Source: Tenacibaculum sp. SG-28
GTDB lineage: Bacteria > Bacteroidota > Bacteroidia > Flavobacteriales > Flavobacteriaceae
Direction of reading: 5' to 3'
Length of the DNA: 64,000 nt
NCBI RefSeq assembly: GCF_002954385.1
Contig: NZ_MQVY01000001.1
Span: 224,892 to 288,891, forward strand
In this document: one piece after another, positions 35,966-44,472 of the stretch
Position numbering within the stretch: the first letter of the stretch is position 1
How the letters are laid out: every line of letters starts with the position of its first letter
Program-made: the position numbers and the translations under genes
The notes under the pieces: generated by a model
What the model was told of the DNA's origin: nothing
The model's database searches: none
Seen by the model: only the letters and a program-made list of their open reading frames with translations

Positions 35966-36943
35966 TTAAAAATAAGTTGCTTTTAATTCGATTCCACAAG
36001 TTTCTGGAAGTGCAAACATTAAATTCATATTTTGAACTGCTTGTCCGGATGCTCCTTTCAGAAGATTATCAATAACACTTGTTATTAGTAAATTGTCTTT
36101 GTGTTTATGCAAATGAATTAGGCACTTGTTCGTGTTGACAACTTGTTTTAAGTGCAGCGGTGTATCTGTTAAAACAGTAAATGGCGAATTGCTGTAAAAC
36201 GTTTTATATATTTTTTTTGCATCGTCAATAGATCCTTTAAACTTGGTATAGCTAGTGGCAAATATCCCTCTTGAAAAATCTCCTCTATTTGGGAGAAATA
36301 AAATTTCCGATTTAAAGTTTTTTTGAAGTAAGTGTACAGACGCTTCGATTTCACTTAGGTGCTGATGCGTAAATGGCTTGTAATACGAAAAATTATTATC
36401 TCTCCAGGTAAAATGTGTTGTTGGAGAGAGCGAAGTTCCAGCTCCTGTAGCACCAGTAACTGCATTAATATGAATCGAGTCGATCAATGTATTTGCTTTG
36501 GCTAACGGTAAAAGGCCAAGTTGTATTGCTGTTGCAAAACAACCTGGATTCGCGATGTATTGCGCCGATGAAATACTGGTTTTATGCAATTCAGGAAGAC
36601 CGTATACAAAATGTTTACCTTGGAATTCATACTGTTGTTGTGCTCTAAAATCATTTCCGAGATCTATAATTTTCGTCTTTTGTGAAAAGGAGTTTTCCAT
36701 CAAAAATTTTTTTGAATTGCCATGTCCAAGACAAAGAAAGAGAACATCTACCTTCGGGTTTATACTGTTTGTGAAATGTAGTTCTGTTACGCCAACAAGA
36801 TCCTGATGCACTGCTGCAATTTTATTGCCAGCGTTGGAAGTACTGTATACAAAATTAATAGTAGCCTCCGGGTGATGCAGTAAAATTCTAATGAGTTCTC
36901 CAGCGGTATAGCCTGCCCCACCAATTATTCCTACTTGTATCAT
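35966..36943 (-). CDS. argC: N-acetyl-gamma-glutamyl-phosphate reductase
   Basis: ArgC reduces the acyl-glutamyl phosphate to the semialdehyde. The 325-residue protein has VGIIGGAGYTAGELIRILLHHP, the catalytic cysteine in YIANPGCFATAIQLGLLPLAK (about 146-166), HINAVTGATGAGTS and the late GASGQAVQNMNLMF, all expected. The ATG overlaps the argG stop by 4 bp. Confidence 0.96.
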   Translation of the reverse strand: MIQVGIIGGAGYTAGELIRILLHHPEATINFVYSTSNAGNKIAAVHQDLVGVTELHFTNSINPKVDVLFLCLGHGNSKKFLMENSFSQKTKIIDLGNDFRAQQQYEFQGKHFVYGLPELHKTSISSAQYIANPGCFATAIQLGLLPLAKANTLIDSIHINAVTGATGAGTSLSPTTHFTWRDNNFSYYKPFTHQHLSEIEASVHLLQKNFKSEILFLPNRGDFSRGIFATSYTKFKGSIDDAKKIYKTFYSNSPFTVLTDTPLHLKQVVNTNKCLIHLHKHKDNLLITSVIDNLLKGASGQAVQNMNLMFALPETCGIELKATYF

Positions 36944-38124
36944 ATTTCGTTATTTATTTGTTGGTAAATTTTTTGTTGATTGCCAAAAATCTTTATGAAA
37001 CCTTTTGCTTCTTCTGCATTCCATTTGGTGTTGGTTTCTCCATAACTTCCGAATTTTGTATCCATCAAGTCGTTTGGGGAACTTATTCCATCTAAGGTGA
37101 AGTGGTAAGGTTTAAGTGTGGCATAAACAGTTCCGCTAACTTTTTCTTGACTGTTTTGGAAATAAGCTTCCATATCTCTCATTACAGGATCTAAATATTG
37201 TCCTTCGTGTAAATGCATCCCGTAAAAATTTGCGAGATAGTCTTTGTGTTGTAGTTGCCATTTTGTTAGGGTGTGTTTTTCAAGAAGGTGGTGCGCTTTT
37301 ATTATCAATAGTGCTGCTGCTGCCTCAAATCCAACTCTTCCTTTAATCCCTACAATAGTGTCTCCGACATGTATGTCTCTTCCAATGCCATATTTGGATG
37401 CCAAGGCATTAATATTTTCAATATTTTCAATAGAGTTTTTAAAAACCCCATCAACAGCTACTACCTCTCCCTTTTCAAAAGTGATGCTTACTTTCTTGGG
37501 TTTTGTTGCCTCCACTTGCGACGGAAATGCTTCCTCAGGTAGTGGATTTTTAGAATGCAAGGTTTCTTCGCCACCTACACTAGTACCCCATAATCCTTTG
37601 TTTATAGAGTATTTAGCTTTTTCCCAAGCCATGTGTATACCGTTATCTTTTAAGTAACTGATTTCATCTTGCCTAGATAATTTATTATCTCTTATCGGTG
37701 TAATAATTTCAATCTCCGGTGCTAGTGTCTGGAAAATCATATCAAAACGTACCTGATCGTTTCCAGCACCGGTACTTCCATGAGCAATATAAGACGCATT
37801 AATATGCCTCGCATAATTGACAATTTCTATGGCTTGAACTATTCTTTCGGCACTAACGGATAACGGATAGGTGTTATTTTTTAGCACATTGCCAAAAATT
37901 AAATATTTTACCACTTTGGTATAATAATTTTCTATTGCATTGATATTCTTGTAGGTTTTAACACCCATTTTATAGGCGTTTTTTTCTATGGTGTTTATTT
38001 CCTCAATGGAAAATCCTCCGGTATTAACACTTACGGCATGTACTTCATAATTTTGTTTGGAAAGATGCAAAGCACAATACGAAGTGTCAAGACCACCACT
38101 GTAAGCAATTACTAGTTTTTTCAT
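36940..38124 (-). CDS. argG: Argininosuccinate synthase
   Basis: ArgG joins citrulline and aspartate using ATP. The N-terminal P-loop-like YSGGLDTSYCALHLSKQ, the block SYIAHGSTGAGNDQVRFD and VGGEETLHSKNPLPEEAF identify the family; 394 residues is normal. Its start overlaps the stop of the GNAT gene by 4 bp. Confidence 0.96.
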   Translation of the reverse strand: MKKLVIAYSGGLDTSYCALHLSKQNYEVHAVSVNTGGFSIEEINTIEKNAYKMGVKTYKNINAIENYYTKVVKYLIFGNVLKNNTYPLSVSAERIVQAIEIVNYARHINASYIAHGSTGAGNDQVRFDMIFQTLAPEIEIITPIRDNKLSRQDEISYLKDNGIHMAWEKAKYSINKGLWGTSVGGEETLHSKNPLPEEAFPSQVEATKPKKVSITFEKGEVVAVDGVFKNSIENIENINALASKYGIGRDIHVGDTIVGIKGRVGFEAAAALLIIKAHHLLEKHTLTKWQLQHKDYLANFYGMHLHEGQYLDPVMRDMEAYFQNSQEKVSGTVYATLKPYHFTLDGISSPNDLMDTKFGSYGETNTKWNAEEAKGFIKIFGNQQKIYQQINNEI

Positions 38125-38732
38125 TTTTTATTCTTTTTTAGATAAATACTTTCTTTAATTTGTTTTAATCGGTTGAAAACCTTGTCTTTTACAACACTTT
38201 TTTTGATGTTTTCTGCAGGGTCATATAACATTCCGGTGCACAAGCACATTTTTCTATTAGTTCTTTTTAGAACATCGTAATTCACACAGGTTTGACAGCC
38301 ATTCCAAAAAGATTGATCCTCTGTTAGTTCTGAAAAAGTTACCGGTTTATATCCAAGATTGCTATTCATTTTTATTACGGGTAATCCTGTAGTAATACTA
38401 AATATTTTAGCTTTTGGGAATTTAGTTTTAGACAAAATAAATACTTGCTTTTTTATTTTTTTAGCAAGTCCAATACCTCTATAATTCGGGTGAACAATTA
38501 ATCCTGAGTTGGCGACGTACTTTCCGTGTTCCCAGGATTCTATGTAGCAAAATCCTGCAAAAGTATTTTTGTCTAGTGCAATAACTGCGTGACCTTTTAC
38601 AATTTTAGCAGTAAGGTATTCCGGACTTCGTTTTGCAATTCCAGTGCCTCTTTTTTTAGCTGCTTCCTCAATAGTACTGCATATTTTTTCAGCGTATACA
38701 GTATGTGCTTTGTTAGCAATAACAATTTTCAT
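38121..38732 (-). CDS. GNAT N-acyltransferase heading the arginine operon; candidate N-acylglutamate synthase
   Basis: A 203-residue GNAT protein. Strand-rich N-terminus up to VIALDKNTFAGFCYIESW, then the acyl-CoA loop IVHPNYRGIGLAKKIKK (about 79-95, R-G-x-G-x-A). After the core comes an unusual cysteine set: C146-x2-C149 and C163-x-C165, in NGCQTCVNYD and RKMCLCTGML, which could bind a metal. Classical argA and argJ are absent from this otherwise complete operon, so this first gene is the natural candidate for making N-acetyl- or N-succinyl-glutamate. That function is inferred from context. The long leader upstream carries the operator described at 39034-39058. Confidence 0.75.
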   Translation of the reverse strand: MKIVIANKAHTVYAEKICSTIEEAAKKRGTGIAKRSPEYLTAKIVKGHAVIALDKNTFAGFCYIESWEHGKYVANSGLIVHPNYRGIGLAKKIKKQVFILSKTKFPKAKIFSITTGLPVIKMNSNLGYKPVTFSELTEDQSFWNGCQTCVNYDVLKRTNRKMCLCTGMLYDPAENIKKSVVKDKVFNRLKQIKESIYLKKNKK

Positions 38733-39033
38733 GCTTGTTATTAATTCGGTGAAAAATAGTAATGTAATCGTGTTGTATTAGTAAAGAACCGGGCGCACCT
38801 AAGTTCCTAAATAAAAATAGTACCCCTAAGGGCGTCGTGTGGTGAAAGAGTGAATAGAGAATATCCGTGCTTTCGTATATTTTACGATAGCTGATGATAG
38901 TTTAAAAAAGGTGAAATTTGTGGTAATCAAAATAAAAAATAAAAAATAATACAATGTCTAAAGTATAGAAAAGAAACTAGTACCGGCATTACCGCACTAG
39001 AAGACTGGGTGTTGTATTATGTTTTTTATTTAT
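38733..39033 (-). promoter_or_regulatory. Long untranslated leader of the arginine operon
   Basis: About 300 nt lie between the presumed start near 39039 and the first ATG at 38732. No short ORF rich in Arg codons is seen. Two structured patches stand out in otherwise AT-rich DNA: a 24-nt imperfect hairpin CTAGTGCGG-TAAT-GCCGGTACTAG (39000-38977, minus) followed by TTTCTTTTC, and a GC-rich patch near 38790-38840 with two copies each of CTTAGG and GCGCCC/CGCCC-like words. Their role is unknown; an RNA-level control of the operon is possible. Confidence 0.35.
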
Positions 39034-39058
39034 TTGCATACGCCGCAAAAGTATGCAA
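39034..39058. promoter_or_regulatory. Palindromic operator over the arginine promoter, candidate ArgR site
   Basis: TTGCATAC-N9-GTATGCAA is an 8-bp perfect inverted repeat. Between and across its halves lies TACTTTTG on the minus strand (39053-39046), an exact -7 element pointing into the arginine operon. A repressor bound here would cover the promoter. ArgR is the expected regulator of such an operon, but the half-sites are farther apart than in a classical Arg box, so the identity of the binder is inference. Confidence 0.55.
39046..39053 (-). promoter_or_regulatory. -7 promoter element of the arginine operon
   Basis: TACTTTTG on the minus strand agrees with TAnnTTTG. It is embedded in the palindrome 39034-39058. 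The -33 region has only TTTA-like sequence. Confidence 0.5.
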
Positions 39059-39135
39059 TAAAAATTAATTAAACGAGCTAATTTATTTTTTTTATTTTTT
39101 TTTGTCAGATAGACATAACTTTTAAATTATAATTA

Positions 39136-39143
39136 TATATTTG
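39136..39143 (+). promoter_or_regulatory. -7 promoter element of the ilv operon
   Basis: TATATTTG matches TAnnTTTG. A transcript beginning near 39150 would start about 10 nt before the first leader ATG at 39160, as expected for an attenuator leader. The -33 match is poor. Confidence 0.5.
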
Positions 39144-39159
39144 TCACGAAAATAACAAA

Positions 39160-39219
39160 ATGAATAAAAATATTTTAAATATTATTTCTGTAATTATTAT
39201 TGTGATCTTCTCGCAATAG
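39160..39219 (+). CDS. ilv leader peptide 1 (Ile/Val-rich)
   Basis: A 19-residue ORF, MNKNILNIISVIIIVIFSQ, then TAG. Seven Ile, two Val and one Leu codons make ten of nineteen residues branched-chain, with Ile-Ile-Ile-Val-Ile at residues 12-16. It has no other protein character and is followed at once by the antiterminator/terminator pair at 39220-39283. The most likely role is to sense charged tRNA-Ile (and Val/Leu) by ribosome stalling during synthesis of the ilv leader RNA. It is too short for normal gene calling. Confidence 0.85.
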   Translation: MNKNILNIISVIIIVIFSQ

Positions 39220-39283
39220 TCAGGAAAGGTATTGAAATAAATAATATATTAAAAGCTTCCTGAGAAATCAGGAAGTTTTTTTT
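39220..39283 (+). promoter_or_regulatory. Attenuator 1: antiterminator plus intrinsic terminator
   Basis: Terminator: CTTCCTGA (39256-39263), GAAA loop, TCAGGAAG (39268-39275), then eight T. Antiterminator: TCAGGAA at 39220-39226, starting on the base after the leader stop codon, is an exact copy of the terminator's 3' arm and so can pair with TTCCTGA (39257-39263). The two structures exclude each other. A ribosome reaching the stop codon would mask 39220-39226 and allow termination; a ribosome stalled on the Ile/Val codons about 27 nt upstream would leave it free. Confidence 0.85.
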
Positions 39284-39290
39284 GAAGCAT

Positions 39291-39359
39291 ATGAATCTAA
39301 TTTTTCACATAGAAGTAATTGCCATTATTATTGTCATTATTAGCTTATGGACAAGTTGA
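39291..39359 (+). CDS. ilv leader peptide 2 (Ile/Val-rich)
   Basis: A 22-residue ORF with eight Ile, two Val and two Leu codons. It starts MNLIFHIEVIAIIIVIIS and ends LWTS before TGA at 39357-39359. Residues 12-16 are Ile-Ile-Ile-Val-Ile and residue 18 is Ser, as in leader peptide 1, which suggests the two arose by duplication. It lies 7 bp after the U tract of terminator 1, so it is transcribed only on read-through of attenuator 1. Confidence 0.85.
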   Translation: MNLIFHIEVIAIIIVIISLWTS

Positions 39360-39420
39360 TGTAGATTACTTATGTTACCACTTAAGGCCTATATCAAAAC
39401 GTTGATATAGGCTTTTTTTT
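39356..39420 (+). promoter_or_regulatory. Attenuator 2: antiterminator plus intrinsic terminator
   Basis: Terminator: GCCTATATCAA (39387-39397), AACG loop, TTGATATAGGC (39402-39412), eight T. Antiterminator: TTGATGTAG (39356-39364), overlapping the leader-2 stop codon, can pair with CTATATCAA (39389-39397) over nine positions with one G-U. The geometry copies attenuator 1, although the hairpin sequences are unrelated. Confidence 0.85.
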
Positions 39421-39422
39421 GT

Positions 39423-39481
39423 ATGACTATCATTTTAGTTTCTGGGTTAAAAACCTGTAAATTAGGTTTTTAGATTTTTTT
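39423..39481 (+). promoter_or_regulatory. Possible degenerate third leader/hairpin before ilvE
   Basis: A 16-codon ORF (39423-39473) begins MTIILVSGLK and contains Ile-Ile-Leu-Val. It overlaps a weak AU-rich hairpin AAAAACCT (39449-39456) / AGGTTTTT (39464-39471) followed by AGATTTTTTT. GGTT just upstream (39445-39448) could compete for AACC. The stop codon lies inside the hairpin, unlike the two clear attenuators, so this may be a relic or chance. Confidence 0.3.
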
Positions 39482-39568
39482 GAACTGCTTTAGGAATCAT
39501 TTTGAATTAAATATAGTATAAGAATTAATAAAACAATAAAATAATTTCGAATAGAAAATAGTACGGAA

Positions 39569-40456
39569 ATGTATTACAACGATAAAACAGTAATTTTTTA
39601 TAACGGTCAATTTGTAAAGGCAAATAATGCTTCCATGGGTTTGTACAATCAGACGTTACACTATGGAAATGGTGTGTTTGAAGGAATTAGAGCCTATGCT
39701 ACAGAGCAAGGAACTCGAATATTTAAACCACAAGCTCATTTTGAACGATTACAATTTGGCGCGGAAGTCATGGGTATTGAATTTAAATATTCTGTAGAAG
39801 AGTTAACTGCAATTACCTACGAGTTGCTACAAAAAAATAATCTCAGCAATGCCTACATAAGACCGCTGGTGATTTCTGGTGTAAACATGGGGGTTTTCTC
39901 GGCAAAGGATTCCGATTTGGTAATACAATGTTGGGAATGGGGAAAGTTAATGGGAAGTAAATTGTTGCGAGTGAAAACCTCTACTTTTCAACGACCAAAT
40001 CCTAAATCATGTGTTGTAGAAGCAAAAGTTACCGGTCATTACATTAATTCCATTTTAGCAAGTAATGAGGCCAAAAAAGAAGGGTTTGATGAAGCCTTAC
40101 TTCTCGATATGAATGACAATGTAGCGGAATGTTCTGGAGCAAATATATTTATGGAAAAAGACGGTAAACTAATTACCCCTCCTAAAGGTCACATTATGGC
40201 AGGAATAACACGAACTACCATTATTGAACTATGCCAACAAGAAGGTATTGAAGTAGTAGAACGAGATTTTAAAATAGAAGAATTAAAAACTGCTGATTCT
40301 GCATTTTTTACAGGAACTGCTGCTGAGGTGGTAGGACTTGCATCTATTGATTCGTATACTTTTCCACAAATATGGGAGCAATCACTGGGATATCGATTAA
40401 TGAAATTATATAAACAAGAAGTTCTTGGGCTTCGCAATAAAAGAGCAGTATACTAA
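39569..40456 (+). CDS. ilvE: Branched-chain amino acid aminotransferase
   Basis: A fold-type IV PLP enzyme that makes the final transamination to Ile, Val and Leu. The 295-residue protein has [19 protein letters not shown], a lysine in [22 protein letters not shown] that is the likely Schiff-base residue, and the cofactor blocks [17 protein letters not shown] and [18 protein letters not shown]. First structural gene of the ilv operon, about 150 nt after attenuator 2. Confidence 0.94.
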   Translation: MYYNDKTVIFYNGQFVKANNASMGLYNQTLHYGNGVFEGIRAYATEQGTRIFKPQAHFERLQFGAEVMGIEFKYSVEELTAITYELLQKNNLSNAYIRPLVISGVNMGVFSAKDSDLVIQCWEWGKLMGSKLLRVKTSTFQRPNPKSCVVEAKVTGHYINSILASNEAKKEGFDEALLLDMNDNVAECSGANIFMEKDGKLITPPKGHIMAGITRTTIIELCQQEGIEVVERDFKIEELKTADSAFFTGTAAEVVGLASIDSYTFPQIWEQSLGYRLMKLYKQEVLGLRNKRAVY

Positions 40457-40457
40457 C

Positions 40458-42134
40458 ATGGAATTGAATAAATTTAGTAAACGAGTAACACAAGACGATA
40501 CCCAACCAGCTGCCCAAGCAATGCTACATGCTATCGGACTCTCAAAGTCAGATTTGGAAAAACCATTTGTTGGTATTGCAAGCACTGGTTATGAGGGAAA
40601 TCCGTGTAACATGCACTTGAATAGTCTTGCCAAATTAGTTAAAAAAGGAACTTTAAATGAAAACCTAGTAGGTTTGATTTTTAATACTATTGGTGTGTCG
40701 GATGGTATTTCAATGGGAACACCAGGTATGCGATTTTCATTACCGTCTAGAGATGTTATTGCAGATTCTATGGAAACTGTTGTGCAGGCAATGTCTTATG
40801 ATGGTTTAGTTACGGTTGTTGGTTGTGATAAAAATATGCCTGGTGCCTTAATGGCTATGATCAGGTTAAATAGACCCTCTGTATTGGTTTATGGCGGTAC
40901 CATAGCATCAGGATGTCATGATGGGAAAAAACTAGATGTTGTTTCTGCTTTCGAAGCTTGGGGGGAGAAAGTAGCTGGGAAAATTAACGAAAAGCAATAC
41001 CAAAATGTAATTGAAAAGGCCTGTCCAGGCGCAGGTGCTTGCGGAGGGATGTACACCGCTAATACAATGGCCTCTGCTATTGAGGCATTAGGGATGAGTT
41101 TACCCTACAATTCTTCAAACCCTGCTATCAGCTCTAACAAAGAAGAAGAATGTATTCGTGCGGGAGAGGTTTTACGAGTTTTATTGGAAAAAGATATAAA
41201 ACCTTCCGATATCGTTACTAGAAAATCTCTCGAAAACGCCGTGCGTTTAGTGACGGTAATGGGAGGATCTACCAATGCAGTGTTGCACTTTTTAGCAATA
41301 GCAAAAGCAGCAGGTGTTGCTTTTACCCTAAAAGATTTTCAAAGGATTTCAGATACTACACCATTTTTAGCAGATTTAAAGCCAAGTGGGAAATTTTTAA
41401 TGGAAGATGTGCATAGGGTAGGAGGAACTCCAGCGGTACTTAAATACTTGTTGGAAAAAGGATTATTACACGGAGATTGTTTAACAGTAACTGGTAAGAC
41501 CTTGGCCGAGAATTTAATAGAAGTTCCAAGCTTAACAGAGGGACAAGAGGTAATCAAGCCAATTGAAAAGCCAATAAAAAATACAGGACATCTCAGGATG
41601 TTATACGGCAATTTAGCCCGAGAAGGTTCTGTAGCGAAAATTACGGGTAAAGAAGGATTGTTATTTCGAGGAAAGGCGATAGTTTTCGAAGGAGAATACG
41701 AGGCTAACGCTGGGATTAGAGATGGAAAAGTGAAGAAAGGAGATGTTGTAGTTATTCGCTATGAAGGTCCTAAAGGAGGTCCGGGAATGCCAGAGATGTT
41801 AAAGCCAACAGCGGCAATTATGGGTGCAGGTTTAGGAAAAGATGTTGCTTTAATAACCGATGGTAGATTTTCCGGAGGAACGCATGGATTTGTCGTGGGG
41901 CATATTACACCAGAGGCACAAGAGGGAGGGGTTCTAGCCTTGGTACAAAACGATGATATCATCGCATTGAATGCCGAAACAAATACCATAACACTAGAGG
42001 TTTCTGAGGAAGAATTGGCAAAGAGAAAAAAGAACTGGCAAGCTCCTGAATTAAAAGTTAGTAAGGGGGTTTTGTATAAATATGCAAAGACTGTTTCTTC
42101 TGCATCTAACGGATGTGTTACGGATGAATTTTAA
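40458..42134 (+). CDS. ilvD: Dihydroxyacid dehydratase
   Basis: IlvD dehydrates the dihydroxy acids of the Ile and Val branches and carries an Fe-S cluster. The 558-residue protein has NPCNMHLN (first Cys), [13 protein letters not shown] (second Cys), [19 protein letters not shown] (third Cys region), [14 protein letters not shown] and the C-terminal [14 protein letters not shown] and [16 protein letters not shown]. The true start is ATG 40458, one base after the ilvE stop; the upstream extension of the frame uses TTG inside ilvE. Confidence 0.96.
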   Translation: MELNKFSKRVTQDDTQPAAQAMLHAIGLSKSDLEKPFVGIASTGYEGNPCNMHLNSLAKLVKKGTLNENLVGLIFNTIGVSDGISMGTPGMRFSLPSRDVIADSMETVVQAMSYDGLVTVVGCDKNMPGALMAMIRLNRPSVLVYGGTIASGCHDGKKLDVVSAFEAWGEKVAGKINEKQYQNVIEKACPGAGACGGMYTANTMASAIEALGMSLPYNSSNPAISSNKEEECIRAGEVLRVLLEKDIKPSDIVTRKSLENAVRLVTVMGGSTNAVLHFLAIAKAAGVAFTLKDFQRISDTTPFLADLKPSGKFLMEDVHRVGGTPAVLKYLLEKGLLHGDCLTVTGKTLAENLIEVPSLTEGQEVIKPIEKPIKNTGHLRMLYGNLAREGSVAKITGKEGLLFRGKAIVFEGEYEANAGIRDGKVKKGDVVVIRYEGPKGGPGMPEMLKPTAAIMGAGLGKDVALITDGRFSGGTHGFVVGHITPEAQEGGVLALVQNDDIIALNAETNTITLEVSEEELAKRKKNWQAPELKVSKGVLYKYAKTVSSASNGCVTDEF

Positions 42135-42184
42135 TACTAATAACGAAACAAAAGCCTAAAGCTACGAACACAAAGTAAAATATT

Positions 42185-43918
42185 ATGGCAACAAAGACAA
42201 AATCAAAAACTAAAGAACATCAAGAACAAACACTGAGAATATCTGGGGCTGAGGCAGTAATTAAGTGTTTGTTGGCAGAAGGAGTGGAGGTTTTATACGG
42301 ATATCCAGGGGGTGCTATTATGCCGGTATACGATGAATTATACAAGTATCAAGACCAATTAAATCATGTACTTACAAGGCATGAGCAAGGAGCAACACAT
42401 GCTGCTCAGGGATATGCTCGAGCTACAGGTAAGGTTGGGGTTGCCATTGCAACATCGGGCCCTGGAGCCACTAATTTAATTACCGGTATTGCAGATGCGC
42501 AAATAGACTCTACACCAATGGTATGCATTACAGGACAGGTAGGAGCACATTTACTAGGAACGGATGCTTTTCAGGAAACGGACATTGTTGGTATTTCAAC
42601 CCCGGTTACCAAGTGGAATTACCAAGTCACAAAAGCATCAGAGATACCGGAAGTTTTAGCCAAGGCATTTTATATTGCTAGATCGGGTCGTCCGGGTCCT
42701 GTATTAATCGATATTACAAAGAATGCACAATTTGACGATTTGGATTTTTCATACAAAGCATGTACTTCAGTTCGAAGTTATGTTCCAAAAACAAAAGTGT
42801 TAAAAGCAAGTTTAGCAGCAGCAGCAGTACTAATTAATAGCGCTAAAAAACCGTTAGTTGTATTTGGACAAGGAGTTATTTTAGGGCAAGCAGAAGAGGA
42901 GTTTAAAGCTTTCATTGAAAAAACTGGAATACCTGCAGCTTGGACTATTCTAGGGCTTTCAGCACTCCCATCTTCACACCATTTAAATGTTGGTATGGTT
43001 GGTATGCACGGAAATTATGGTCCGAATATTTTAACCAATGAGTGCGATGTTTTAATTGCTGTTGGAATGCGTTTTGATGACCGAGTTACCGGAGATTTAA
43101 ATCGATATGCAAAACAGGCACAAGTTATTCATTTTGAAATTGATCCTGCAGAAATAGACAAAAATGTTCTTACTGATGTAGCCGTTTTAGGAGATGCAAA
43201 AGAAAGTTTGAGGGCTATTTTGCCATTACTTAAAAATAACTCACATACTTCTTGGTTGCAAGAGTTTAAGAGACACGATGCGATAGAGTTCGATAAAGTT
43301 ATCAAAGATGTGTTGTATCCTGAAAAAGAAGGGTTAACCATGGGAGAAGTAATGAAAGAAATAAACAAAGCCTCTGGTGGGGATGCCATAATTGTGTCCG
43401 ATGTGGGACAACACCAAATGTTCGCTTGTCGCTATGCAGAATTTAATAAAACCAAGAGTAACATAACCTCAGGAGGATTAGGTACTATGGGGTTTGCACT
43501 ACCAGCAGCTATAGGAGCTAAAATGGGAGCTCCAACTCGAGAAGTTGTTGCGGTAATAGGCGATGGAGGATACCAAATGACCATTCAAGAACTAGGGACC
43601 ATTTTACAGACAAAGGCGGCTGTTAAAATAGTGGTATTGAACAATGAATTTCTTGGGATGGTTCGCCAATGGCAACAATTATTTTTTGATAAAAGGTATG
43701 CATCTACTGAGATGGTAAACCCCGATTTTATTGCCATTGCAAAAGGATATCATTTACAGGCAAAGCGGGTAACAAAAAGAGACGAATTAGAAATGTCTGT
43801 AAAAGAAATGATGGCATCGAAAGAGGCCTATTTTTTGGAGGTTTGTGTAGAAAAGGAGGATAATATTTTCCCGATGATTCCAACAGGAGCCTCGGTTTCA
43901 GATATAAGATTACAATAA
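42185..43918 (+). CDS. ilvB: Acetolactate synthase large subunit
   Basis: A ThDP enzyme that forms 2-acetolactate or 2-aceto-2-hydroxybutyrate. Of 577 residues, the N-terminal PYR domain has GAEAVIKCLLAEGVEVLYGY and TRHEQGATHAAQGYARATGK (catalytic Glu), the middle part VFGQGVILGQAEEEF, and the C-terminal PP domain GDGGYQMTIQELGTI plus LNNEFLGMVRQWQQLFFDKR, the ThDP motif (G-D-G-x24-27-N). Pairs with IlvN, whose gene begins 2 bp after its stop. Confidence 0.96.
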   Translation: MATKTKSKTKEHQEQTLRISGAEAVIKCLLAEGVEVLYGYPGGAIMPVYDELYKYQDQLNHVLTRHEQGATHAAQGYARATGKVGVAIATSGPGATNLITGIADAQIDSTPMVCITGQVGAHLLGTDAFQETDIVGISTPVTKWNYQVTKASEIPEVLAKAFYIARSGRPGPVLIDITKNAQFDDLDFSYKACTSVRSYVPKTKVLKASLAAAAVLINSAKKPLVVFGQGVILGQAEEEFKAFIEKTGIPAAWTILGLSALPSSHHLNVGMVGMHGNYGPNILTNECDVLIAVGMRFDDRVTGDLNRYAKQAQVIHFEIDPAEIDKNVLTDVAVLGDAKESLRAILPLLKNNSHTSWLQEFKRHDAIEFDKVIKDVLYPEKEGLTMGEVMKEINKASGGDAIIVSDVGQHQMFACRYAEFNKTKSNITSGGLGTMGFALPAAIGAKMGAPTREVVAVIGDGGYQMTIQELGTILQTKAAVKIVVLNNEFLGMVRQWQQLFFDKRYASTEMVNPDFIAIAKGYHLQAKRVTKRDELEMSVKEMMASKEAYFLEVCVEKEDNIFPMIPTGASVSDIRLQ

Positions 43919-43920
43919 TT

Positions 43921-44448
43921 ATGAAGAGAAATCAAACCTACACCATATCGATATATACAGAAAATAATATCGGTTTATTAAATAGAATCTCATCGATTTT
44001 TCAAAGGAGACACATTAATATAGAAAGTGTTAATGTTTCAAAATCTGAGATTAAGTCCGTATCTAGGTTTACTATTTTGGTAAAGCTTCGTGAGGATGAA
44101 GTGAAAAGGATTTTAGGACAAATAGAAAAGCAAGTCGAGGTAATAAAAGCTTTTTATCACAAAGATGAAGAAACTATTTATCAAGAGTCTTGCTTATTTA
44201 AACTAAGTAGCGATCTTTTGATTGATAATGATGAAATTCAAAGGGTAATTAATAGTAGTAAATCAAGAGTAATAAATATTAATAAAGACTTTTTTGTGCT
44301 TGAGAAGTCCGGAACTAAGGAGGAAGTTGAAGAACTGTATCACATTCTTGATAAGCACGGTATTATGCAGTTTGTTCGGTCGGGTAGAATTGCAATTACA
44401 AAATCTGAGATGCGAGTTTCCACTATGCTTAAAGAACTCGAAAACTAA
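43921..44448 (+). CDS. ilvN: Acetolactate synthase small (regulatory) subunit
   Basis: A 175-residue protein with an N-terminal ACT domain (TISIYTENNIGLLNRISSIFQRRHINIESVNVS) that normally binds valine for feedback inhibition, then a C-terminal subunit-contact domain. It lies directly after ilvB. Confidence 0.95.
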   Translation: MKRNQTYTISIYTENNIGLLNRISSIFQRRHINIESVNVSKSEIKSVSRFTILVKLREDEVKRILGQIEKQVEVIKAFYHKDEETIYQESCLFKLSSDLLIDNDEIQRVINSSKSRVININKDFFVLEKSGTKEEVEELYHILDKHGIMQFVRSGRIAITKSEMRVSTMLKELEN

Positions 44449-44472
44449 TAAAAAAAATAAATACACATAAAA

